In this document: positions 1 to 6,553 of the stretch, in pieces
Numbering within the stretch: position 1 is the first letter of the stretch
Layout: each line of letters opens with the position of its first letter
Assembly: GCA_021648425.1 (NCBI GenBank)
Contig: JAKISV010000132.1
Coordinates: 1-7,843 of the forward strand
Reading direction: 5' to 3'
DNA: 7,843 nucleotides
Source of the DNA: Rhizobiaceae bacterium
GTDB lineage: Bacteria; Pseudomonadota; Alphaproteobacteria; Rhizobiales; Rhizobiaceae
Program-made: the position numbers and the translations under genes
The notes under the pieces: model-generated
What the model saw: the letters and a program-made list of their open reading frames with translations, nothing else
What the model was told of the DNA's origin: nothing
Database searches by the model: none

Positions 1-1003
1 ACATAACCCCCTGTCCACGCCCCTTTACTGCACCCACAAGGTTCACTGCACCCAGGACTTTTTCCATATCAGCCCCGGCCAACGATGCAGCCCCAAGCGC
101 TGCAAGCAGATTTGAAACCATGTGCGCACCAGGTAACCTCAGATCAAGTTCGACCTTTTTCCCATCCAGCCGCGCGCTGATATGGGAACCCGAAGAAGAT
201 GGCAGCACCTCCTTCAGCGCGAATTTAGCACCTCGCTTTTCACCAAATGCCAACAGATGTTCAATACCTGCCTTATCTGCCAGTTTTGAAAGCAAAGAAA
301 ATTGCGGGATATCACGGTTGATCAGAGCAAACCCGCCGCTTTCAACACCGCTGAATATCTCGCCTTTCGCCCGGGCAATATCATTCAAGCTCTTAAATGC
401 CCCTAAATGAGCCGCCCCAATAGTCGTAATCACCGCTCCATGGGGCCGCACCATTTTTACCAGCGGGGTAATTTCACCGGGGTGGTTCATACCGATTTCA
501 AAGATGCCGAATTTCGTGTCCCGCGCCATGCGCGCCAACGTAAGTGGCACGCCCCAATGATTGTTGTAGGAGGCAATAGAGGCATGAACTTTGCCGCAGG
601 GCGTCAATAGTGTGCGCAACATCTCTTTAGTTGTCGTTTTGCCCACACTACCGGTAATGGCAATAATGCGCGCTTTTGTGCGCGCGCGCGCTGCAATCGC
701 CAACCGCTCCATCGCCTCCAATACATCAGTTACGATTACCAGTGGCAGGTTTAAGGCACCAAGCGCCACCAGTTTTTCTTCATTGACCACTGCAACAGCT
801 GCCCCCCTGCCTGCCGCATTAGTGACAAATGCATGACCGTCAAAGCGATCACCTTTGATGGCAAAAAAAGCATCGCCCTCTTCCAGCGTGCGTGTATCAA
901 TTGAAATGCCACCCACATCCTGTGTCATTTCTCCAAGCGGCCTGCCACCGATTGCTGCAAGAAATTCTTCGATACTCCACAGTTCAGCACCATTTTCACT
1001 CAT
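1..1003 (-). CDS. murF: UDP-N-acetylmuramoyl-tripeptide--D-alanyl-D-alanine ligase, MurF (partial, C-terminus off window)
   Basis: MurF adds D-Ala-D-Ala to UDP-MurNAc-tripeptide in an ATP-dependent step in the cytoplasm, finishing the pentapeptide of the peptidoglycan precursor. The reading frame is open from the ATG at 1003 to the left edge, 334 codons of a protein usually about 450-480 residues long, so the end of the central domain and the C-terminal domain are missing. Visible family marks are an N-terminal MurF-type substrate domain (DTRTLEEGDAFFAIKG, about 36-51), the ATP-binding P-loop GSVGKTTTK at 118-126, NNHWGVPLTL at 147-156, EIGMNHPGEI at 169-178 and the AHLGAF segment near 198-203. 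The start codon overlaps the murE stop by 4 nt (ATGA), and a GGAGG lies 10 nt upstream inside murE, which supports this start and translational coupling. The partner gene murE supplies its substrate. No frameshift or stop was found in the visible part. Confidence 0.96.
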   Translation of the reverse strand, partial: MSENGAELWSIEEFLAAIGGRPLGEMTQDVGGISIDTRTLEEGDAFFAIKGDRFDGHAFVTNAAGRGAAVAVVNEEKLVALGALNLPLVIVTDVLEAMERLAIAARARTKARIIAITGSVGKTTTKEMLRTLLTPCGKVHASIASYNNHWGVPLTLARMARDTKFGIFEIGMNHPGEITPLVKMVRPHGAVITTIGAAHLGAFKSLNDIARAKGEIFSGVESGGFALINRDIPQFSLLSKLADKAGIEHLLAFGEKRGAKFALKEVLPSSSGSHISARLDGKKVELDLRLPGAHMVSNLLAALGAASLAGADMEKVLGAVNLVGAVKGRGQGVM

Positions 1004-2457
1004 GAGTGTGATGCCTCCAACGCTTTTCGAACTTCGTCGTGGTCACTGAATTCCAGAACCTGCGTGCCAACAATCTGCCCGGTTTCATGGCCTTTACCTG
1101 CAATCACCAGACAATCACCTTCACCCAATTCTTCAACCGCGCGCCAGATGGCCTCCCGCCGGTCAGCAATTTCAATCGCACCAGGCGCAGCGGCAAGAAT
1201 TGCCTTTCGAACCAGTCTGGCATCTTCCGTGCGTGGATTATCGTCAGTGACGATAACTTTGTCTGCCAGTCGCGTACCAATTTCGCCCATGATCGGCCTT
1301 TTGCCGGGGTCCCGATCACCACCGCAGCCAAATACCACGACCAGATTATGCGAAGCAAACGGGCGCAGTGACTTCAAAATGTTCTCCAGCGCATCGGGTT
1401 TATGGGCATAATCCACATAAACCGGCGCACCGTTTTTGTGGTGACCGATCAGTTCCAGCCGTCCAGAAGCACCCTTAAGATTTTCAAGACCTGCCATTAC
1501 GGCGTCAATATCTTCCCCGGTGGTCAAAACCAATGCCGCCGCCACCAAACCATTGGAAATCTGAAAATCACCCGCAAGCGGAAATCTGATCCGGTATGTT
1601 TTGCGATTATGAACAATCTCGGCAATCTGGCTGTAACGCTCATGCTCGACGCGCTTTAAGGTTAGAAAACCGCCCGCACGCCCGACACTCAAAACCTCAT
1701 GCCCCGCCTTTGCAGCCACAACATTAGCCTGCTCGCTATAGGCATCGTCGCTGAAAATTACTGCGGGAGAGCCTTTTGGCAGTAACTCACTAAACAACTG
1801 CATTTTGGCGTCAAAATAGTCGCTCATACCAGTGTGATAATCCAGATGGTCTCGGCCCAGATTAGTAAACCCCGCTGCTGCCAATCGCACACCATACAAC
1901 CTTTTTTGATCCAGCCCGTGGGATGATGCTTCCATAGCCGCATGGCTAACACCTTCACCTGCCAACTCATCCAGCAACTTATGCAAAGTTACCGCATCGG
2001 GAGTTGTCAGATTGCCATAATCCTCACGACCCGGCGAAACCACGCCTGTTGTTCCAATAAATGCAGCAGAACGCCCGCAACCCGCCCACAATTGCCTGGC
2101 AAATTCTGCTACCGAAGTCTTCCCAGCCGTCCCGGTAACCGCAACCATCGTTTCTGGTTGGCGAGGAAAAAAGCGTGCTGCGACCTGCGCCAATGCAAGC
2201 CTGGGGTCATTCACCCGTATGAGCGGCACCGGCAATTCTTCATCATCAAAATTTTCCCCCACCAGGATTGCCGCTGCACCGTTTTTCACTGCCTGCAGCA
2301 CAAAATTTGCACCATCAATCTTACTGCCCGGCAAAGCCGCAAACAGGCACCCCGCCTCCACTTCGCGCGAATCGATGCAAATATTGCTGATAGTTATCTG
2401 TTTTTGGGTCCTCGACAATTGCCCCAAATCGGCAATGAGTTTACCAAGCTCAATCAT
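1000..2457 (-). CDS. murE: UDP-N-acetylmuramoyl-L-alanyl-D-glutamate--2,6-diaminopimelate ligase, MurE
   Basis: MurE is the cytoplasmic ATP-dependent ligase that adds the third amino acid to the peptidoglycan stem peptide. The protein has 485 residues, normal for the family. The N-terminal uridine-nucleotide domain (about 1-95) has DSREVEAGCLFAAL at 29-42. The central ATPase domain carries the P-loop GTAGKTS at 109-115, TTPDA at 151-155, HLDYH at 204-208 and YFDAKMQLF, whose Lys218 matches the lysine that is carbamylated in characterised Mur ligases. The C-terminal domain has GCGGDRD at 377-383, DNPR at 406-409 and KGHE at 455-458. DNPR is the recognised signature for meso-diaminopimelate, so a Gram-negative type stem peptide is expected. 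The start has only a weak GGA-type ribosome site, and the gene follows ftsI after 78 nt, the widest gap in the cluster. The ATG chosen gives the usual MurE N-terminus. Confidence 0.97.
   Translation of the reverse strand: MIELGKLIADLGQLSRTQKQITISNICIDSREVEAGCLFAALPGSKIDGANFVLQAVKNGAAAILVGENFDDEELPVPLIRVNDPRLALAQVAARFFPRQPETMVAVTGTAGKTSVAEFARQLWAGCGRSAAFIGTTGVVSPGREDYGNLTTPDAVTLHKLLDELAGEGVSHAAMEASSHGLDQKRLYGVRLAAAGFTNLGRDHLDYHTGMSDYFDAKMQLFSELLPKGSPAVIFSDDAYSEQANVVAAKAGHEVLSVGRAGGFLTLKRVEHERYSQIAEIVHNRKTYRIRFPLAGDFQISNGLVAAALVLTTGEDIDAVMAGLENLKGASGRLELIGHHKNGAPVYVDYAHKPDALENILKSLRPFASHNLVVVFGCGGDRDPGKRPIMGEIGTRLADKVIVTDDNPRTEDARLVRKAILAAAPGAIEIADRREAIWRAVEELGEGDCLVIAGKGHETGQIVGTQVLEFSDHDEVRKALEASHS
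1014..1018 (-). promoter_or_regulatory. Ribosome binding site of murF inside the end of murE
   Basis: On the minus strand GGAGG stands 10 nt before the murF ATG, within the last codons of murE. Together with the ATGA stop/start overlap it fixes the murF start and suggests coupled translation. Confidence 0.7.
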
Positions 2458-2535
2458 TATTTTTCATTCCAGTTACCGCCTGTCGCCGGGTCACAGATTC
2501 GTAGATTGCGCAATGATTGCCAGCAGTTTGCGGCC
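2458..2535. other. ftsI-murE intergenic spacer with a palindrome and short direct repeat
   Basis: This 78-nt spacer is the only non-overlapping gap of any size inside the gene cluster. It contains the perfect 10-bp palindrome ATTGCGCAAT (2505-2514), flanked by two copies of GATTGC (2504-2509 and 2515-2520) spaced 11 bp apart. I see no convincing promoter or terminator in it. Read-through from ftsI into murE is the simplest reading. Confidence 0.4.
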
Positions 2536-4275
2536 TTAATAGGATGCAAAAAGCGGGCCTTCAAGATCCATGAATTTTGGCTTCACACCCAACAGTGGCG
2601 CAGCACGCCTGACAATACGGCCAACTATCGGAGCCGAATTCAGCCCGGCAGTTGCACCCTTTTTACCTTCTTCGGGCTTGGGCTCATCGATAAATACCAT
2701 CACCACATATTTGGGGTCATCCATAGGAAATCCGGCAAGAAAAACATTAAACAGTTTATTTGAAACATATTTGCCATTGACCACTTTTTCCGCCGTTCCC
2801 GTTTTACCACCCACCCGGTAGCCTTTAACCTCTGAGCGCCTTCCAGAACCTTTTTCGACATTCAGCCGATAAAGATAGCGCATCAGTTCACTGGTGCGTT
2901 TGCTAACCACTTGTTTAGCCAGTTTATTGGCATCATCCTCATTTCGCAGAAGCAACGTAGGTGGAATCAATCTGCCCCCATTCAGCAGAGCAGCCGCAGC
3001 ACTTGCTGTTTGCAAGGGCGTTGTCGTCATGCCATGACCATAGGAAATTGTTACAGAATTAATCTTGCGCCATTTTTTCGGCTCCTGGGGTTTGGCTACC
3101 TCAGGCAACTCAAATGACTGCATTTTGTCCAGCAGCCCCATTCGATGCAAAAATTCATCATGGGCTTCAATTCCCACCTTGTCCGCCATCTGAACTGTTC
3201 CAATATTTGAAGAATAAATGAACACTTCAGGAAGGCTCAACCAGCGCCGTTTTGCATAAAAATCCTTGACGGTAAATCCGGCAATACGAAACGGTTTGGT
3301 AGCATCAAACTTGTCATCCATCCTTGCCGTTCCACCATCCAGCGCCATGGCGGTTGTAAAGGACTTGAATGTGGAACCCATTTCAAACAGACCCGCTGAT
3401 ACCCGGTTCAGGTTTTCCTTTTTCATAGCGCCAATAGGATTATTGGGGTCAAAATCCGGCAAAGAGACCATCGCTGCCACCTCGCCGGTATTTACATCAA
3501 GGATAACGCCACCCGCAGCAATTGCCTGATATCGCTCCAGCGCTTTTTCCAGTTCATCGCGAACTATGTGCTGCACACGTAAATCTATGCTCAGCGATAC
3601 AGGTTCCAGCACTTTGGTTGACCCAAACCCGGCGCTGCGCAAATCAGCCAATCCCTGATCGTCAATATATTTCTCAAATCCCGCAATACCAACATTGTCT
3701 ATATTGACCAGACCCACAACATGCGAGGTGGTTTCACCATTGGGGTAATAACGCCGCGTCTCTGCCTTAAAGCCAATTCCCGGAATTCCCAGAGAAAAAA
3801 TCCTGCTTTGTTGTGCCGGAGTCAATTCACGCTTGAGCCAGACAAATCCAGCCTTGCTGGCCAGTTTGCGATGGATTTCCTCCTGGTCCAAATCCGGTAA
3901 TACCGTAATCAACAGCTCCAACGCCTCATCAGGATCGTTAATGCGATTGGGTTCTGCATATAAGGATGCGGTATTAATATCGGTAGCGAGCGTAATACCA
4001 TTGCGATCAATGAGATCTGGCCGTGTGGCCGTAATCGCCGCGTCTGCCACCCGCAACAGTGAGGGTTGTGAGGGATCCTGAAAACCAAGGAATATCAACC
4101 GTGCACTGATTATCGCGTAAACAGCACTCATCAAAATCATTGCCAACACCAGCCTTGACTGTGCCTGGCCATTAGCAGTTTTTGCGCTGCCTTCAAATTT
4201 TAAGTGTGCTGCACTGTGGACATTTTGTGTTTCCACTCCGGTTGAATTGGCATTTGTGCGATCCGATTTGTTCAC
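2536..4275 (-). CDS. ftsI: Septal peptidoglycan transpeptidase FtsI (penicillin-binding protein 3, class B PBP)
   Basis: FtsI cross-links septal peptidoglycan during division as a monofunctional DD-transpeptidase anchored in the inner membrane, and it is a beta-lactam target. The 579-residue protein has a cytoplasmic tail (1-40), one membrane span at about 41-65, a pedestal domain beginning with DRNGITLATD (about 90-99), and a transpeptidase domain from about 230. All three active-site motifs are intact: SxxK as STFK at 301-304 (nucleophile Ser301), SxN as SSN at 355-357, and KTGT at 491-494. The start is GTG at 4275, overlapping the ftsL stop by 4 nt (GTGA), with GGAG 10 nt upstream. The protein is a known partner of FtsW, and of FtsL through the FtsQLB complex, and it sits directly after ftsL. 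SpoVD-type relatives share the fold, but the position in the dcw cluster makes FtsI the clear call. Confidence 0.97.
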   Translation of the reverse strand: MNKSDRTNANSTGVETQNVHSAAHLKFEGSAKTANGQAQSRLVLAMILMSAVYAIISARLIFLGFQDPSQPSLLRVADAAITATRPDLIDRNGITLATDINTASLYAEPNRINDPDEALELLITVLPDLDQEEIHRKLASKAGFVWLKRELTPAQQSRIFSLGIPGIGFKAETRRYYPNGETTSHVVGLVNIDNVGIAGFEKYIDDQGLADLRSAGFGSTKVLEPVSLSIDLRVQHIVRDELEKALERYQAIAAGGVILDVNTGEVAAMVSLPDFDPNNPIGAMKKENLNRVSAGLFEMGSTFKSFTTAMALDGGTARMDDKFDATKPFRIAGFTVKDFYAKRRWLSLPEVFIYSSNIGTVQMADKVGIEAHDEFLHRMGLLDKMQSFELPEVAKPQEPKKWRKINSVTISYGHGMTTTPLQTASAAAALLNGGRLIPPTLLLRNEDDANKLAKQVVSKRTSELMRYLYRLNVEKGSGRRSEVKGYRVGGKTGTAEKVVNGKYVSNKLFNVFLAGFPMDDPKYVVMVFIDEPKPEEGKKGATAGLNSAPIVGRIVRRAAPLLGVKPKFMDLEGPLFASY

Positions 4276-4658
4276 TGGGTGGCTTCTCCATTATTGATAC
4301 TACCGGTAATAAAATCAGATATTGCTGAATTGCCCTCTGCATTCTGCGCGCGTCGCTCGCTCTGCGTCTCAATTGGTTTGAGAGGAATTTGATCGATCGT
4401 TGTCACCTGTTGGGGCTCAAGGTTTTCCAGCTCCAACTCATCGCCATAGCGCTCAACCAGATTTTGAATTCTTGAGGGGCTGGTAAGAAGACTCCAGTTC
4501 GCATTGAGAACATCAATTGCTTCTTTTTCAATTTTGATTTCCCGCTCCAGCTTGGCGATACCATTGCTTTCGGATTCCGAGCCGAATTTAATCACATAGG
4601 TTGCAGCACCAACCGCCAGCACCAATGCAATAAAGAAAAAATCCACCGTTTTGAACAT
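4272..4658 (-). CDS. ftsL: Cell division protein FtsL
   Basis: FtsL is a small bitopic division protein that joins FtsB and FtsQ and helps activate the FtsW/FtsI septal synthase. The 128-residue product has a very short cytoplasmic start, one membrane span at about 7-24, and a periplasmic helical stretch rich in Glu, Lys and Ile (about 35-60) suited to coiled-coil pairing. This is followed by SPSRIQNLVERYGDELELENLEPQQV (about 60-85), typical of alphaproteobacterial FtsL. The C-terminal 40 residues look disordered and polar. FtsL sequences diverge widely, so the call rests on topology, length, this segment and the position between rsmH and ftsI. The ATG at 4658 lies 2 nt after the rsmH stop, with GGGAGGG about 8 nt upstream. 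Confidence 0.93.
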   Translation of the reverse strand: MFKTVDFFFIALVLAVGAATYVIKFGSESESNGIAKLEREIKIEKEAIDVLNANWSLLTSPSRIQNLVERYGDELELENLEPQQVTTIDQIPLKPIETQSERRAQNAEGNSAISDFITGSINNGEATQ

Positions 4659-4660
4659 TT

Positions 4661-5710
4661 TCAGACCCTCCCTGTCTTTAAAGACGACAATGAAAGTGTC
4701 ACTTCGCGCCCAAACAGATTAAAATCTTCTTTACGCGCTGCATGTTCTGTACGAATTGCCCATCTTAATTTTGCTGAACGCGCACGCGGATTGTTCTCAA
4801 TCTCAGTTTTGCCGGCACGAATTGCATTGCGGTTTTCCTGAATAAAACACGGTGCATCATTTAGCGTTTGCGGCAAATGTCTCGAACCTGAAACATCTCC
4901 CCTACGATCAGAAAAAAACTGTTTTACTATCCGGTCTTCCAACGAGTGAAAGGTAACAACGACAAGACGCCCACCGGTTTTAAGTATCCGCTCCGCTGCA
5001 AACAACGCCTTCGCCAGCTCCACCAATTCCTGATTGACAAATATCCGCAGCGCCTGAAACGTGCGGGTTGCCGGGTGAATTTTGTCAGAGTGCTTTCTGC
5101 CCAGCGTCTTTTCGACAATTCGTGCCAGATCAATTGTTCGTGTGATCGGCTCCAGTTCACGTCGCGCAACTATCGCCCTTGAAACCCTGCCCGCATGACG
5201 TTCTTCACCCAGCATCCCAATCAGCCGTGTTAAATCTTTTACGTCACTTCGATTAATCACATCACTGGCGCTCAATCCCGTTTGCCCCATCCGCATGTCC
5301 AAAGGCCCGTCATTTTGGAATGAAAACCCGCGCGCTGCTTCATCTATCTGCATGGAAGACACGCCAATATCTAAAACCACTCCATCGACACCATCTATTT
5401 CGACACCTTTGCAATGCGCATCCAGTTCCCCGAATTCGCCGGTAACAAAACGAAATCTGTTGCCATAATTTTTCAATAATTCCCTGGATGAAGCGACTGC
5501 ATTGGGGTCTTTATCTATCGCCAGCAAATTGGCACCTCTATCAAGAATTGCCCGCGAATAACCGCCGGCTCCAAAGGTTCCATCAATATAATATTCTCCG
5601 GCTGTGGGTTGCAGGGCTTCAAGAACCTCGTCTAACATCACTGGTACATGGCCGGTTGGTCCGCCAGCAACGTTGGGGTTCGCGTCCCCATGTGTGTTGC
5701 CACTTGCCAT
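4661..5710 (-). CDS. rsmH: 16S rRNA (cytosine(1402)-N(4))-methyltransferase RsmH (MraW)
   Basis: RsmH uses S-adenosylmethionine to methylate N4 of C1402 in the decoding region of 16S rRNA. With the start at 5710 the protein has 349 residues, close to family length. The start of the fold is GHVPVMLDEVLEAL (20-33). The SAM-binding glycine loop is DGTFGAGGYS (43-52), followed by the acidic strand end AIDKDP (64-69). Further family blocks are LDIGVSSMQIDEAARGFSF (113-131), DMRMG (138-142), the inserted helical domain (about 145-220), VVTFHSLEDRIVKQFF (251-266) and the C-terminal NPRARSAKLR (307-316). The frame stays open a further 39 codons upstream, to an ATG at 5827, but that part lies over the end of mraZ and reads as non-family sequence. 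The 5710 ATG is 2 nt after the mraZ stop and has its own ribosome site, so I chose it. Confidence 0.96.
   Translation of the reverse strand: MASGNTHGDANPNVAGGPTGHVPVMLDEVLEALQPTAGEYYIDGTFGAGGYSRAILDRGANLLAIDKDPNAVASSRELLKNYGNRFRFVTGEFGELDAHCKGVEIDGVDGVVLDIGVSSMQIDEAARGFSFQNDGPLDMRMGQTGLSASDVINRSDVKDLTRLIGMLGEERHAGRVSRAIVARRELEPITRTIDLARIVEKTLGRKHSDKIHPATRTFQALRIFVNQELVELAKALFAAERILKTGGRLVVVTFHSLEDRIVKQFFSDRRGDVSGSRHLPQTLNDAPCFIQENRNAIRAGKTEIENNPRARSAKLRWAIRTEHAARKEDFNLFGREVTLSLSSLKTGRV
4665..4672 (-). promoter_or_regulatory. Strong ribosome binding site of ftsL
   Basis: The minus strand reads GGGAGGGT, with its core GGAGG 8 nt before the ftsL ATG, inside the last codons of rsmH. It supports the 4658 start. 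Confidence 0.7.
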
Positions 5711-5712
5711 TC

Positions 5713-6183
5713 TCAATGACCTCTTTTTCCTGCAATTCCACCACCAGATTTGCCAAGGCGCTGACGCAATTCCAGCGCCTTCATCCTCGTTTCCTTTTGA
5801 TAGATTTTGAATTTCCCGGGTTCCCACATCTGAAAAAAATGCCCGCGCCCGACAAATGCCACCTTGTCATCTATTCCCGTATGTTCTCGAATTTCTTCCC
5901 CGAGCGTAATGCGGCCATCACCGTCAATTTTCAACATATTGGAATCGCCGTGAATGTAATAAGACCAGACTTCGTATTCTTCTGAAAACGGATCCATTTG
6001 CCCCAACCTGGCTTCAGCTGCCTGGATCAATTGCGGACCACCAGCCTCAACCGTTGGGCCCGATATAGACAACATTGTATAGAGCTCATTTTGGCCTCCC
6101 AAAACCGTGCGAAAAGCTGCAGGCACTGATACCCGGCCCTTCTTATCGACGGGGTTTTGCGTATTTGCCAAAAATCGACTCAT
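5713..6183 (-). CDS. mraZ: Transcriptional regulator MraZ
   Basis: MraZ is a DNA-binding protein that controls its own dcw operon in bacteria where it has been studied. It forms a ring from two AbrB/SpoVT-like repeats per chain. The 156-residue product starts MSRFLANTQNPVDKKGRVSVPAAFR. The first repeat has the DxKGR-type motif DKKGRVSVP at 13-21, and the second has DGDGRITLGEEIREHTGI at 87-104. The proline usual at the end of the second motif is replaced by glycine, a looseness I recall in rhizobial MraZ too, so I do not read it as loss of function. The C-terminal tail is basic and glycine-rich. It is the first gene of the cluster; rsmH starts 2 nt after its stop. There is no strong ribosome site before the ATG at 6183. 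Matching MraZ boxes lie upstream at 6361-6405, suggesting autoregulation. Confidence 0.96.
   Translation of the reverse strand: MSRFLANTQNPVDKKGRVSVPAAFRTVLGGQNELYTMLSISGPTVEAGGPQLIQAAEARLGQMDPFSEEYEVWSYYIHGDSNMLKIDGDGRITLGEEIREHTGIDDKVAFVGRGHFFQMWEPGKFKIYQKETRMKALELRQRLGKSGGGIAGKRGH
5719..5724 (-). promoter_or_regulatory. Ribosome binding site that decides the rsmH start
   Basis: The minus strand reads AGAGGT, ending 8 nt before the ATG at 5710, in the last codons of mraZ. It favours the 349-residue RsmH over the longer open frame beginning at 5827. Confidence 0.65.
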
Positions 6184-6213
6184 TTCAACTCAATTCCAAA
6201 AGCCCGGCCACTG

Positions 6214-6219
6214 ATTATA
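6214..6219 (-). promoter_or_regulatory. Candidate proximal -10 element of mraZ
   Basis: The minus strand carries a perfect TATAAT about 30 nt before the mraZ ATG, which would put transcription start near 6207. No recognisable -35 hexamer lies at 16-18 nt spacing. An activator site, such as the CtrA-like motif at 6241-6255, would have to compensate. This is weak evidence, since a TATAAT can occur by chance in AT-rich DNA. Confidence 0.3.
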
Positions 6220-6227
6220 GATAGCCA

Positions 6228-6247
6228 AATTCAATGCGATTTGAATT
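6228..6247. repeat. Inverted repeat AATTCAA-N6-TTGAATT
   Basis: Two perfect 7-bp arms (6228-6234 and 6241-6247) are separated by 6 nt. It lies 45-64 nt upstream of the mraZ start and overlaps the CtrA-like motif. It is AT-rich and not followed by a T-run, so an operator-like site is more plausible than a terminator. Confidence 0.4.
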
Positions 6248-6255
6248 GTGCTTAA
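6241..6255. promoter_or_regulatory. CtrA-like motif TTGA-N7-TTAA
   Basis: The sequence matches seven of eight defined positions of the alphaproteobacterial CtrA consensus TTAA-N7-TTAA. Relative to the candidate -10 at 6214-6219 it would cover roughly -34 to -48, where CtrA-activated promoters usually carry their site. The region is AT-rich, so a chance match is possible. Confidence 0.3.
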
Positions 6256-6360
6256 ATACATCACAACTCTTTGTTTTAAAACGGATATTTCCACAAGAAA
6301 TAGACTATCCGCTTCGCGTTACTGATTGCCCCGCTGAGAATTCAGCCCATCAATACAAAA

Positions 6361-6405
6361 TGGGATAGCATGGGTTCATTTGGGCGTCAATGGATTCAGT
6401 TGGAG
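6361..6405 (+). promoter_or_regulatory. MraZ-box array: five TGG(G/A)N repeats at 10-bp period
   Basis: TGGGA, TGGGT, TGGGC, TGGAT and TGGAG begin at 6361, 6371, 6381, 6391 and 6401, each separated by 5 nt. Three are perfect TGGGN and two carry TGGA. Direct TGGGN repeats with 5-nt spacers are the published operator pattern of E. coli MraZ, so this array is the likely binding site of the MraZ encoded 178 nt away. The exact one-turn spacing places all cores on the same DNA face, as expected for a ring-shaped oligomer. The repeats read on the plus strand, opposite to mraZ. The last repeat ends 148 nt before the cyclase start codon. Confidence 0.8.
6362..6390 (-). promoter_or_regulatory. Candidate mraZ operon promoter inside the MraZ-box array
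   Basis: On the minus strand TTGACG (6390-6385) is followed after 17 nt by TATCCC (6367-6362). The -35 matches five of six consensus positions; the -10 matches only its first three. Start of transcription would be near 6355, giving a leader of about 170 nt before mraZ. The promoter lies wholly within the repeats, so bound MraZ would block RNA polymerase, consistent with autorepression. Confidence 0.5.
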
Positions 6406-6540
6406 CATAGTTAAATCAGATCTTACGAACAGATCCCCCGCATTCTGGTTAATCAATAGCTACTCGAAAGGCGCCAATTCTAACCACCTGAAACAAACAA
6501 ATTTCACGCATTTATGCTTCAATTACAGCTCAGGTTTTCA

Positions 6541-6549
6541 GGGGGAGGG
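6541..6549 (+). promoter_or_regulatory. Strong ribosome binding site of the diguanylate cyclase gene
   Basis: GGGGGAGGG, with its GGAGG core 5 nt before the ATG at 6554, fixes the start of the plus-strand gene. Confidence 0.75.
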
Positions 6550-6553
6550 TAGA

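Larger units (their letters stand above)
6184..6553. other. Divergent regulatory region between mraZ and the diguanylate cyclase gene
   Basis: No gene is visible in these 370 nt. The stretch separates the minus-strand cluster from the plus-strand cyclase gene and must hold promoters for both. It contains the MraZ-box array (6361-6405), an overlapping minus-strand promoter, a second minus-strand -10 candidate (6214-6219), the inverted repeat AATTCAA-N6-TTGAATT (6228-6247) and a CtrA-like site (6241-6255). I found no convincing plus-strand promoter and no terminator hairpin. Confidence 0.7.

Noticed and set aside
87..95. Glycine instead of proline at the end of the second MraZ motif (residues 87-95, mraZ)
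   Set aside because: The second motif is looser in rhizobial MraZ proteins as I know them, so this is probably lineage-typical rather than a defect. Coordinates given here are residue numbers.
1942..2763. Plus-strand open frame of 273 codons
   Set aside because: It is antisense to the conserved ends of murE and ftsI, has no recognisable family and a Cys/His/Arg/Gln-rich composition typical of a reverse-frame shadow.
5711..5827. Upstream 39-codon extension of rsmH to an ATG at 5827
   Set aside because: It lies over the end of mraZ in another frame, gives an N-terminus unlike RsmH, and the ATG at 5710 has its own ribosome site 2 nt after the mraZ stop.
5488..5985. Plus-strand open frame of 165 codons
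   Set aside because: It runs antisense across the start of rsmH and the end of mraZ, both clearly conserved, and shows no domain.
6400..6428. Plus-strand promoter TTGGAG-N17-TTACGA for the cyclase gene
   Set aside because: The -10 matches consensus poorly and the -35 is part of the last MraZ repeat; not strong enough to annotate.
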